Below, one piece after another: positions 54,580 to 62,121 of a DNA stretch of 64,000 bases. The notes beneath the pieces are model-generated. The model saw nothing but the letters and a program-made list of their open reading frames with translations, was not told the DNA's origin and made no database searches. Positions within the stretch are counted from its first letter, which is position 1. Every line of letters starts with the position of its first letter. The stretch comes from Bdellovibrionales bacterium RIFCSPHIGHO2_01_FULL_40_29 (GTDB taxonomy: Bacteria > Bdellovibrionota > Bdellovibrionia > Bdellovibrionales > Bdellovibrionaceae), in contig MEPU01000009.1 of the NCBI GenBank assembly GCA_001771815.1, positions 22,383 through 86,382 on the forward strand, written 5' to 3'. The translations under genes were made by a program, and so were the position numbers.

Positions 54580-55236
54580 TTAGAGATCGATATTCTTAAA
54601 AGAATTGGCTTCTTCATCAAACTCCAGAAGTTGACCTGATTCTAAATCAAAATAAATTCCCATCACTGCAAGACCACGATTTTGAATGGCTGACACCACA
54701 AATGGAAATGTTTTTATATTTTTAATGGATGTGATGATGGATTCAAGTTCGCAATGTCGACAAAGAACCTCGTCAGAATCTCCCTGAAACTTTGCTAACA
54801 CACGATCCTTGGCATCTTGTGCGATTCGAACCCATTGCTCCACAAACCCATTTGGACGAATGGAATCGTTTGTCATCAGAGCTCGTATACCACCACACTG
54901 CCGATGCCCCAGTATAATAATATTCTCTACAGACAAGTTAATCACTGCAAATTCAATCGCCGCACTCACACCATGATAAAGCCCACCCGTTTCATAGGGC
55001 GGAACCAAATTAGCAACATTTCGTATAATGAATAATTCGCCTGGTGATGCCGAAGTAATAATTGCAGGATCGACTCGTGAATCACTGCACCCAATAATTA
55101 GTGTTTTAGGAGATTGTCCATTGCCTGTTGTTAAGCGTTGATACAATGGATGCTCATTCGCAAAATACTTGTCGCGAAATTTACGAAAACCCGCCATCAA
55201 CCGCAATATTTCTTTTTTTCCCATATCCAGGTTCAT
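54580..55236 (-). CDS. Beta-class carbonic anhydrase
   Basis: The 218-residue enzyme interconverts CO2 and bicarbonate. Zinc-site residues are Cys50 and Asp52 in IIGCSDSRVDP and His/Cys in ILGHRQCGGIRAL. The NVANLVPPYE and GVSAAIEFAVINL segments are typical. It is cytoplasmic, with no signal peptide. The ATG at 55236 has GAGGT immediately before it, while the ATG at 55224 has a longer spacing; either may be used. It may be cotranscribed with the FMN reductase gene 39 bases upstream. Confidence 0.95.
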   Translation of the reverse strand: MNLDMGKKEILRLMAGFRKFRDKYFANEHPLYQRLTTGNGQSPKTLIIGCSDSRVDPAIITSASPGELFIIRNVANLVPPYETGGLYHGVSAAIEFAVINLSVENIIILGHRQCGGIRALMTNDSIRPNGFVEQWVRIAQDAKDRVLAKFQGDSDEVLCRHCELESIITSIKNIKTFPFVVSAIQNRGLAVMGIYFDLESGQLLEFDEEANSFKNIDL

Positions 55237-55275
55237 ACCTCAAATACCCTGAATAGAGAAGTTTAGAATAAGGCC

Positions 55276-55839
55276 TTAAGCTATATTCTTACGAATCGTT
55301 TTTAAAGCGCCTGACCAGCTCTCGACATCATCAAAAACGGCTTTTAAACTTTTTTCATGATGGCTTGAAGGCTTAAAAACTTTGTAATTCTCGAAATCCG
55401 AGTGTAGCGATAGCATCAGCTGGTTGCGAACATCAGCCATCTTCAACTCTCCGGCAACAAGACGCAAATTCTCAACGGCTCGGGCCCCCATGGCGCTTCC
55501 GTAACTGACAAATCCACAGGCTTTGTTGTTCCACTCTTTGTACAAGTAATCAAATGCATTTTTCAATGCAGCAGACGTCGAGTGATTGTACTCTGGGGTT
55601 ACAAAAACAAAACCATCCAATTTTGCAATCGCTGCCGCCCATTTTTTTGTATGTTCTTTCGTGTAATTTCCCATCATCGGCGGATTGGGTTCATCCAACA
55701 GTGGTAAATTGTAATCCAATAAATCGATTAAATGATAGTTTACCTCTGATCGTGTTTGGGCTTGTTCAAACACCCATTTTGCAACACCTTCACCAATTCG
55801 ACCGGGACGAGTGCTTCCCATAATAATGCCTATGTTCAT
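55276..55839 (-). CDS. NADPH-dependent FMN reductase family protein
   Basis: I use the ATG at 55839 behind AAGGAGATTTGTTT; the frame's TTG two codons upstream is not needed. The 187-residue protein has a flavodoxin-like fold with the phosphate loop GSTRPGRIGEG at residues 8-18 and FVTPEYNHSTSAALKNAFDY near 83, as in ChrR/YieF-type quinone and chromate reductases. It lies between the sugar dehydrogenase and carbonic anhydrase genes on the same strand. Confidence 0.93.
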   Translation of the reverse strand: MNIGIIMGSTRPGRIGEGVAKWVFEQAQTRSEVNYHLIDLLDYNLPLLDEPNPPMMGNYTKEHTKKWAAAIAKLDGFVFVTPEYNHSTSAALKNAFDYLYKEWNNKACGFVSYGSAMGARAVENLRLVAGELKMADVRNQLMLSLHSDFENYKVFKPSSHHEKSLKAVFDDVESWSGALKTIRKNIA

Positions 55840-55869
55840 AAACAAATCTCCTTTTTATAATAGTTATTA

Positions 55870-56940
55870 TCACTTAATTCGATAAATCCGCCCGGAATCC
55901 GTCGAGAAAAAAATATCTCCATCGCTGGATTCAATTACAGATCGAATACGCTCATTCAAGTTAGCAAATAAACGCTCTTCATTGCGGTTACTATCCACAC
56001 GATTTAAATGGGTCAGCACAAGCGCACCTAAAAAAAACGAATCCTTATATTGGGGGAATTTTTTACCAGAGTATTTAAGTAATCCAGATGGCGCAATCGA
56101 AGGAACATAAAAATAATATGGTTGCTCCATTCCTGGTTTTTCTTTTCCTTCGCCAATTTTTGATCCATCGTAATCAACCCCATGAGTGATCACCGGCCAA
56201 CCATAATTTTTTCCCGCTTCAATTTTATTGAGTTCATCGCCGCCTCGCGCGCCGTGTTCGCTCTCCCATAAGGCGTTCTGAGCTTTATCAAAAAATAAAC
56301 CCTGTGGATTTCGGTGACCATAGCTATAAATTTCAGAAAGAGCCTCCGGCTGATCCAAAAATGGATTCCCCTTTACGGCTTTTCCATTTTGATCCAAACG
56401 AAGCACTTTTCCCAAATGCGTTTGTAAACTTTGTGCAGAATCCCTGAGAATATACCGATCCCCCATAGTCATAAAAAGATGACCAGTTGAATCCCAAGCC
56501 AAACGCGAACCAAAGTGCTGCTTTGAATTGCTTGCGGGCTTTGCAGAAAAAATTTCCGTTAGGTTTACAAGAGATCTCAAATCTTTTGTTAATGTCGCAA
56601 ATGCTAAACATGTTGAGTTTAAATTTCCAGGGCGCTCGCAAGAATAAGTAAAATATATTTTCCGCGAATTCACAAAATCTGGATGTGTGACAACATCCAA
56701 AAGACCACCCTGCCCCTGATTCAATACCTTTAACTCTGATTTAACTTCTGAAACTTTTCGATTCTTCAAATCCAGTATTTTAAATTTTCCACCACGAGTA
56801 GTAAAAAGAATTTCTGTCTTTGAAATAGGCGCTAATGCCCATATCACATCATGACCATCCGTTAGACGTTCCGTCGAAATAGCTGCCGAGACCTCGAAAC
56901 CCAATACCACCGCTAAAACAAAAAAGAGTCCTTTTTTCAT
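55870..56940 (-). CDS. PQQ-dependent aldose sugar dehydrogenase-like protein
   Basis: The 356-residue protein has a signal peptide (KKGLFFVLAVVLGFEVSAA) and a six-bladed propeller of the soluble glucose dehydrogenase (GSDH) family: GGLLDVVTHPDF, RLAWDSTGHLFMTMGDR, SYGHRNPQGLFFDK and ESEHGARGGDELNKIEAGKN. E. coli YliI is the closest well-known relative. Periplasmic oxidation of aldoses with PQQ is expected, but no PQQ synthesis gene is in the window. Confidence 0.92.
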   Translation of the reverse strand: MKKGLFFVLAVVLGFEVSAAISTERLTDGHDVIWALAPISKTEILFTTRGGKFKILDLKNRKVSEVKSELKVLNQGQGGLLDVVTHPDFVNSRKIYFTYSCERPGNLNSTCLAFATLTKDLRSLVNLTEIFSAKPASNSKQHFGSRLAWDSTGHLFMTMGDRYILRDSAQSLQTHLGKVLRLDQNGKAVKGNPFLDQPEALSEIYSYGHRNPQGLFFDKAQNALWESEHGARGGDELNKIEAGKNYGWPVITHGVDYDGSKIGEGKEKPGMEQPYYFYVPSIAPSGLLKYSGKKFPQYKDSFFLGALVLTHLNRVDSNRNEERLFANLNERIRSVIESSDGDIFFSTDSGRIYRIK

Positions 56941-57025
56941 TGATTCAGCCTATCAGGACTTGCATCTGAAATGATAATTATTTTTTCTCGACATTCGTTT
57001 CGATAATGCTAGGCTTCAACACGAA

Positions 57026-57658
57026 ATGACAAAAGAAAAATCCACAAACACTCTTCGTAAAAGAAAAACAAAAAACCCGTGCGCGGGATGTGGCCTTCAT
57101 CATGATCTTTGCATTTGCAGTCAAATTCCAAAACTGGATTTAAAAACAAGAGTCTCATTGATTATTCATCGCCGAGAAATGAAACGCACAACCAATACCG
57201 GCATGCTGGCACTGAAGGCTTTAACCAATAGTGAGATGCGAATTCGAGGGGATCAAAATCGCCAACCTCTGGATTTATCTGATCTTATGAATCCAACTCA
57301 TCGCACACTTTTATTTTACCCCTCTGATGACGCCATCGAGTTGACCCCTGAACTCATCGCACAAGATCCTCGCCCTATTATGCTGATAGTCCCCGATGGA
57401 AATTGGCGACAAGCCAGCAAGGTCAGCATACGTCACCCCGAACTTCAATCGGCTGTACGAGTCAAACTTGGAGGAATCAATACTTCTGCTCATCATTTGC
57501 GAGCTGAGCATATGGTTGAAGGAATGGCGACACTGCAAGCGATCGCCTATGCATTAGGGATTATCGAAGGTTTACATGTTCAACAGGAACTTCTGAAGTT
57601 ATATCAGCTTAAACTGCATCAGACTCTTAAGGGGCGCGGGGTTGTTGTTGAGAATTAG
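57026..57658 (+). CDS. DTW-domain protein (second copy, DGNW variant)
   Basis: The 210-residue protein has a zinc-type cluster CAGCGLHHDLCICSQI near residue 19 and the DTW core with LLFYPSDDAIELTPE, then VPDGNWRQASKVSIRH near 130 and LRAEHMVEGMATLQAIAYA. The threonine of the DTW motif is replaced by asparagine (DGNW). Homologues modify tRNA uridines with a 3-amino-3-carboxypropyl group. Together with the gene at 17231 the organism has two DTW enzymes, as in E. coli relatives with TapT plus a paralogue. Confidence 0.88.
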   Translation: MTKEKSTNTLRKRKTKNPCAGCGLHHDLCICSQIPKLDLKTRVSLIIHRREMKRTTNTGMLALKALTNSEMRIRGDQNRQPLDLSDLMNPTHRTLLFYPSDDAIELTPELIAQDPRPIMLIVPDGNWRQASKVSIRHPELQSAVRVKLGGINTSAHHLRAEHMVEGMATLQAIAYALGIIEGLHVQQELLKLYQLKLHQTLKGRGVVVEN

Positions 57659-57677
57659 TAGTCTTATACAAAAGAGT

Positions 57678-58319
57678 TTATTTATCCACATTATCCAATG
57701 CCGAGGAATAGTAAATCTGATCCTTATCATCCATCATGATAAAGTCTTTATAAATTTTTAAAACATTGCTGATTTTTTGCTTTTTCTCGTCAAGGCAAAC
57801 TTTTTTACCGCACATCACACCTGTAATTTCAACATCTGCTGATATTCCCGGAGTTAAATGGTATGTCCATACTAAGCCAGTCGATCTGATTTTGAAAAAA
57901 TTGAGATTGGTTAATCTTATTAACGGCGTATCTTTATTAATATTTAATATTGTTCGTTGGAATTTATTATGAAAACTATTGCCGCTCAAAATTTCACTAA
58001 GCTCTTTTGTAGCGCACGTTTTTTTATTTGTAATTTCAATATTGTCAGACATTAATTTATTATTTTCATCTACGTGCATAAAATTTGACTTAATAAATAC
58101 ATATTTATTTTTAAATGGCCGAGGGCATGGATTAAATTTCGCGTAATCTATTTTTTTCTTATTTAGTAATATATCAGTCACTTCGCATAAGTTTTCATTT
58201 TTTTGATGAAGCTGATCCTTCGTAAGTGTGGCCAATACACATTTTTCAGTCCCCCTCGGTCTACCAAAGCTCTGGACATTTAGTGAGCCAAGCAAAACAA
58301 GAAACAAAATTGTTTTCAT
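57678..58319 (-). CDS. Six-cysteine exported protein Y3 (tandem family)
   Basis: The 213-residue protein has a signal peptide (KTILFLVLLGSLNVQSFG) and six cysteines in KCVLAT, NLCEVT, NPCPRP, KTCATK and MCGKKVCLDE. The segment from FFKIRSTGLVWTYHLTPG to the end is nearly identical to Y1 and Y2, while the first half has diverged. It is the last member of the tandem array. A 20-base X-gene remnant just before its ATG supplies the GGAG ribosome binding site. Confidence 0.85.
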   Translation of the reverse strand: MKTILFLVLLGSLNVQSFGRPRGTEKCVLATLTKDQLHQKNENLCEVTDILLNKKKIDYAKFNPCPRPFKNKYVFIKSNFMHVDENNKLMSDNIEITNKKTCATKELSEILSGNSFHNKFQRTILNINKDTPLIRLTNLNFFKIRSTGLVWTYHLTPGISADVEITGVMCGKKVCLDEKKQKISNVLKIYKDFIMMDDKDQIYYSSALDNVDK

Positions 58320-58340
58320 AAAACTCCAAAGTTTTTAAAA
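58320..58340 (-). repeat. Remnant of the X gene 3' end serving as RBS of Y3
   Basis: The minus strand reads AAAAACTTTGGAGTTTTATG around the Y3 start. It matches the last codons of X1 (KNFGVL) followed by the next ATG. GGAG lies four bases before the Y3 ATG. Confidence 0.65.
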
Positions 58341-58349
58341 TCCATACTA

Positions 58350-58994
58350 CTATAATGACTCATCAGTGTGCAGCTTTCCTTCTGCATCCAAAATTGCCGA
58401 AGACAATCTCTTTTTTAATACAATGTTAAGTTTGCAATTTTTATTTTTTTTACAAAGTTTTTCGTTTTTTTCCAACCTCACCACAAACCCTGGATTTGCA
58501 TAATAGGTTTGGTACTCTTTATCGTCGAAGACCAAATGGAATTTATTTTTCATCAATTCCTCAGGTGATAATTTAAGCATATGTGCATTAAATAAAATTT
58601 CAGACGCCTCACTACACTCGCTTTTTTGCCAAATAAAACTTAATCGCGATCTATTTTTACGCCCAGAAAGCGCTCCACTTCCAAAAACTGTCAATTGATC
58701 TGCTGGGTACCTCTTTCGAATATATTCAATTTTTCCAGTCAATTTAGGACACAAATGAGCAAGTAAGTACATATTGTCGAAATTATCTTTAGTTTTCAAT
58801 AAGTATCCGCAATGAACTTCTTCGCTTAACCTACCAAAAATCTTATCGTGCAAAATAATCTTAGATTTCTTTTTTTCAAACTTTACAATTTCAGCTGACT
58901 TCACATCTAAGCATGTTTCATTCTCAACAGCCTCAGCATTTAAGCCAGCAACACATAATGTGTAAAAAAAATAAAAGACTAACAAACCTCTCAT
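58350..58994 (-). CDS. Divergent six-cysteine exported protein Z
   Basis: I start at the ATG at 58994 rather than 59018, because that ATG has the GGAG spacing seen at all other family members and opens a signal peptide (RGLLVFYFFYTLCVAGLNA); the extra upstream codons belong to an X remnant. The mature protein has six cysteines in the Y order: ETCLD, VHCGYL, LCPKL, SECSEA and LCKKNKNCKL. Overall sequence similarity to Y is low, so it is a divergent relative by cysteine spacing, inferred not proven. Confidence 0.7.
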   Translation of the reverse strand: MRGLLVFYFFYTLCVAGLNAEAVENETCLDVKSAEIVKFEKKKSKIILHDKIFGRLSEEVHCGYLLKTKDNFDNMYLLAHLCPKLTGKIEYIRKRYPADQLTVFGSGALSGRKNRSRLSFIWQKSECSEASEILFNAHMLKLSPEELMKNKFHLVFDDKEYQTYYANPGFVVRLEKNEKLCKKNKNCKLNIVLKKRLSSAILDAEGKLHTDESL

Positions 58995-59126
58995 AACACT
59001 CCAAATTTTTATAAACATATGGGGCGACTTCTTTTATAATATTTGACTGTTGAAATTTCAAACTTGATATTTGATTGAAATGAATTAAATACTCTTTTTT
59101 CAACCAAATACGATTTTACCTATCAC
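58995..59126 (-). pseudogene. Decayed remnant of the X gene (X3)
   Basis: The DNA aligns with the 3' end of X1 over about 130 bases (shared stretches TTTGACTGTTGAAATTT, TTTGATTGAAATGAATT and CAAATACGAT on the plus strand). An internal piece is missing and the frame is broken. The rest of the gap to 59176 shows no coding signal. Confidence 0.7.
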
Positions 59127-59176
59127 TTATATAGTTTACTCATGTGACCTCAAAATTAAAAACTGTGGCGGACAGA

Positions 59177-59815
59177 TTAGTTTCCATATTTTTCTATGGG
59201 ATCCAATGCCGAGGAGTAGTAAATCTGATCCTTATCATCCATCATGATAAAGTCTTTATAAATTTTTAATACTTTACTGATTTTTTGCTTTTTCTCATCA
59301 AGACAAATTTCTTTTCCACACATTTCACCGGTAATTTCTACATCTGCTGATATTCCTGGAGTTAAGTGGTAAGTCCATATTGACCCAGTTGATCTGATTT
59401 TGAAAAAATTGAGCTTGGTTAATTCTTTTAGCGGCGTGCCCTTGGGAAGATCTTTTATTTTATAACCGGTGAAGTCTTTTGGTTCTCTGTAAATATGAAC
59501 CCCATCGACATATTTTATATCACAACTTTTTTTATTTGTGATTTCAACTTCATCAAAGTAGGGACTTACAACGCCAGTTGTTGCTATAAAAATGAATTTC
59601 CTTTTGCTTGCTAATGGGCAAATTCTAGTTGCAGATCTCCATTTTTTATTATTTTTTATTTCAACAAAGTATGCGGTGCAATATTTTTCATTTAACTCTA
59701 TATTTTCTGTTGAAAGCTTTGCCTCTATACATCCCCATGTATTGTAATCAGGCTCACCTAATGAAAAAGAAAACTGACAGTAAAGTAAACTCGCAATAAG
59801 AATAATAATTTTCAT
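59177..59815 (-). CDS. Six-cysteine exported protein Y2 (tandem family)
   Basis: The 212-residue protein has a signal peptide (KIIILIASLLYCQFSFSLG). The six family cysteines are in GCIEAK, YCTAYF, RICPLA, KSCDIK and MCGKEICLDE. It is highly similar to Y1 over the full length (YVDGVHIY, GYKIKDLPKGTPL, WTYHLTPGISADVEITG), which points to a recent duplication. The tail ends EKYGN where Y1 ends DNADK. It is joined to X2 by an ATGA overlap at 59812. Confidence 0.88.
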   Translation of the reverse strand: MKIIILIASLLYCQFSFSLGEPDYNTWGCIEAKLSTENIELNEKYCTAYFVEIKNNKKWRSATRICPLASKRKFIFIATTGVVSPYFDEVEITNKKSCDIKYVDGVHIYREPKDFTGYKIKDLPKGTPLKELTKLNFFKIRSTGSIWTYHLTPGISADVEITGEMCGKEICLDEKKQKISKVLKIYKDFIMMDDKDQIYYSSALDPIEKYGN

Positions 59816-60001
59816 AGTACTCCAAAGTTTTTATAAACGTATGGACCAGCTTCTTTTAAGACATTTGATTGTTGAAATTTTAAATTTGATATCAATTTTT
59901 CTAAATTAATATTTGATTGAAATGAATTGTATAATCTTTTTTCAACTAAATACGATCTGACCATCCATTGATGTTGACCTGAGGTTAGCTTTGTTGATTC
60001 T
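59812..60001 (-). pseudogene. Truncated X gene copy (X2)
   Basis: The minus strand encodes the C-terminal part of X, from about STKLTSGQHQWMVRSYLVEK to YVYKNFGVL. The 5' part is missing; the junction with the Y1 3' end lies near 60001. Relative to X1 a 93-base (31-codon) piece is absent between two TAAATTAATA repeats, keeping the frame. An open frame of 81 codons from 60057 merely fuses out-of-frame Y1 sequence to this remnant. Confidence 0.75.
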
Positions 60002-60004
60002 AAA

Positions 60005-60631
60005 TTATTTATCAGCATTATCCATTGCAGAAGAATAGTAAATTTTGTCATTGTCATCCATCATTATAAAGTCTTTGTAAATTTTTAAAACTTTGCTGAT
60101 TTTTTGCTTTCTTTCATCAAGGCATATTTTTTTACCACACATTTCACCAGTAATTTCAACATCTGCAGAAATTCCTGGTGTTAAATGGTAAGTCCATACT
60201 AAATCTGTCGATCTTATTTTGAAAAAATTCAGCTTTGTAATTTGATTTAAAGGTGTGCCTTTGGGAAGGTCTTTTATTTTATAACCAGAGAATTCTTTAG
60301 GTTCCTTATAAATATGAACCCCATCGACATATTTTATATCACAACTTTTTTTATTTGTGATTTCAACCTCATCATCCGTGCTTAAAAAGCCATTGGATGC
60401 TATATAAATAAATTTTCTCTTACTGGGTAACGGACAAATTTTAGATACTGAGCGCCATTTTTTTTTATTTTTAATTTCAACAAAATGTGCATAGCAATTT
60501 TCCTTGTCATCTTCTATATTTTCCGCTGAAAGCCTCGCCTCTACACAACCCCTTGTATTGTAGTTCGGTTCACCAAATGAAAATGAAATTTGGTAAATAA
60601 ATAAACTAGCAACAAGAATAATAATTTTCAT
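60005..60631 (-). CDS. Six-cysteine exported protein Y1 (tandem family)
   Basis: The 208-residue protein has a signal peptide (KIIILVASLFIYQISFSFG) and cysteines in GCVEAR, NCYAHF, KICPLP, KSCDIK and MCGKKICLDE. The three pairs suggest disulfides in the periplasm or outside the cell. The ATG overlaps the TGA of X1 (ATGA), so Y1 is translated after X1. Function unknown; a partner or immunity role for X is a hypothesis only. Confidence 0.88.
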   Translation of the reverse strand: MKIIILVASLFIYQISFSFGEPNYNTRGCVEARLSAENIEDDKENCYAHFVEIKNKKKWRSVSKICPLPSKRKFIYIASNGFLSTDDEVEITNKKSCDIKYVDGVHIYKEPKEFSGYKIKDLPKGTPLNQITKLNFFKIRSTDLVWTYHLTPGISADVEITGEMCGKKICLDERKQKISKVLKIYKDFIMMDDNDKIYYSSAMDNADK

Positions 60632-61146
60632 AATACTCCAAAGTTTTTATAAACGTATGAACCAGCTTCTTTCAATGCATTTGACTGTTGAAATTTTAAA
60701 CTTGATATTAACTTTTCTAAATTAATAATTTTATTTAGAATAATTTGTTTTTTATCAATATCTGTTTCTTGATCGTATTCACGTTTTAATTTGTACAAAC
60801 TAGTCTCTGATAAATTAATATTTGATTGAAATGAATTGTATAATCTTTTTTCAACTAAATACGATCTGACCATCCATTGATGCTGACCTGTGGTTAATTT
60901 TGTTGATTCAGAAACAAACTTCTTACCTGATTGTAATATTTTATTTTCTATTCCATCAAAAAATGCTTTGTACACAAATATATAACTTGGTTTTTCAGCA
61001 ATTTTTAATGGCTGAATAGATAAAACAGACCGCTCATTTAATTGAGAACCGTTATCTAAATAAATTTCAACAAAAGGATTTTTTAATACTTCCGTCGCTG
61101 GACTTGCCATTATTGTCGCTTGTGGTGTATACAAAATATTTTCCAT
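60628..61146 (-). CDS. X1, probably 5'-truncated by the transposon
   Basis: The open frame gives 172 residues, with no signal peptide. The first codons (MENILYT) lie in the end of the adjacent transposable element, so the native N-terminus is probably lost or lies beyond the window. Segments are VEIYLDNGSQLNERSVLSIQ, YIFVYKAFFDGIENKILQ, GQHQWMVRSYLVEKRLYNSF and a helical C-terminus YKLKREYDQETDIDKKQIIL. No family is recognised. Its last codons double as the ribosome binding site of Y1. Confidence 0.65.
   Translation of the reverse strand: MENILYTPQATIMASPATEVLKNPFVEIYLDNGSQLNERSVLSIQPLKIAEKPSYIFVYKAFFDGIENKILQSGKKFVSESTKLTTGQHQWMVRSYLVEKRLYNSFQSNINLSETSLYKLKREYDQETDIDKKQIILNKIINLEKLISSLKFQQSNALKEAGSYVYKNFGVL
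60718..60820. repeat. 10-bp direct repeats TAAATTAATA bounding the segment missing from X2
   Basis: TAAATTAATA occurs at 60718-60727 and 60811-60820, 93 bases apart. X2 has just one copy with the intervening 93 bases absent, as expected from slippage or recombination between the two repeats. Confidence 0.8.
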
Positions 61147-61150
61147 TTCC
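61125..61150 (+). repeat. Left terminal inverted repeat (inferred)
   Basis: GTGTATACAAAATATTTTCC reads inward and matches the right end with small gaps. It lies just after the stop codon of the second transposase gene and overlaps the first codons of X1. Confidence 0.55.
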
Positions 61151-61155
61151 TAAGT

Positions 61156-62121
61156 TCAAACAAGCCCACCTCGGTTAATTTCTATTAAGTCAAATTGCTC
61201 CAGCGTTTCAAGTATAACCTTTCTTTCAATCATGCGCTTGCTTCGACCTTTTTTCGTCTCAGCACAAGACTTTTTAAGCTCTTGCTTGCACTTTTCATAG
61301 AAAGCATCCCGCTTTAGTTCAGGATAAACTTCAGATATCGTCTCGTCTATTTCCATGGAAGTCTTAAATAAAAAACTCGCCCTTAATCTGTTTTTATTAA
61401 TTATTTCTGCAGCCACTTCCAAGCTGCAGTCATTTATAAGTGCGGCTTCTTTGATTTCTCGTATTGCGCACTCAACTGCACCGTTATGTTGGGGTGTTCT
61501 TGGCAGCGAACGAAGATGGATTATCTTGTTTTCGGACAAGTATATTTCAAATTCTTTTGAAATATAGTTACTACCATTATCGGTGCTGAGAACTAATGGT
61601 AATTTTCGATTCTTCTTTGCGGCTTCGATACTGGCGATTACTTCCTCGCTGTTCTCTTTTGTCGTTTGTTTTACTGCTATGTTTACAAGAGAGGCTCGGT
61701 CTTTTATAACTTGATATTTCCGCTGTTTGAAGTGCGCGCCATCTTGTGACCAGTAGACATTTTTGTACTTTACTTTGACAGAGAGTCTGTTTTTTCTAAG
61801 ATTTTGATTCTGATGTTTTCTTTTTAAAAATTTTAATTTTTTTATCTGTAATTGAAGCAGACGGGTTGGGACTTCTTTGCCAAGCGCGTATTTGACCGGT
61901 CGCCAACCAGGACACGCTTGCTTCTTCCATTCTCGGCCAACTTTTATCAGCACTCTAAACTTTGCGCTATCGCTGTGACTTGGTCTTCCGATTCGCTTTT
62001 GTTTTCCAGTAGCTTCTTTTTTCCAATTGCTTAACGTCCTCCTGTTGACGTTAAGCAGATTTGCCACCTCTTGGATTTTTAATTTATTTCTTTCCGCCAG
62101 GAGCCACACTCCCACTCTCAT
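61156..62121 (-). CDS. Second DDE transposase (rve integrase core)
   Basis: I start at the ATG at 62121 because it overlaps the TGA of the first transposase as ATGA and has GGGAG ten bases upstream; an ATG at 62160 is also in frame. The 321-residue protein has an N-terminal HTH (KIQEVANLLNVNRRTLSNWK) and an rve domain: aspartate in YWSQDGAHF, aspartate in LSTDNGSNY and glutamate in QHNGAVECAIREIKEA, a DD35E spacing. A basic C-terminus follows. It should cut and join DNA strands of the element, perhaps with the first transposase. Confidence 0.9.
   Translation of the reverse strand: MRVGVWLLAERNKLKIQEVANLLNVNRRTLSNWKKEATGKQKRIGRPSHSDSAKFRVLIKVGREWKKQACPGWRPVKYALGKEVPTRLLQLQIKKLKFLKRKHQNQNLRKNRLSVKVKYKNVYWSQDGAHFKQRKYQVIKDRASLVNIAVKQTTKENSEEVIASIEAAKKNRKLPLVLSTDNGSNYISKEFEIYLSENKIIHLRSLPRTPQHNGAVECAIREIKEAALINDCSLEVAAEIINKNRLRASFLFKTSMEIDETISEVYPELKRDAFYEKCKQELKKSCAETKKGRSKRMIERKVILETLEQFDLIEINRGGLV

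Noticed and set aside
59812..60057. 81-codon frame as a gene in its own right
   Set aside because: Its first codons are out-of-frame Y1 sequence; the rest is a truncated and internally deleted X copy. Treated as pseudogene X2.
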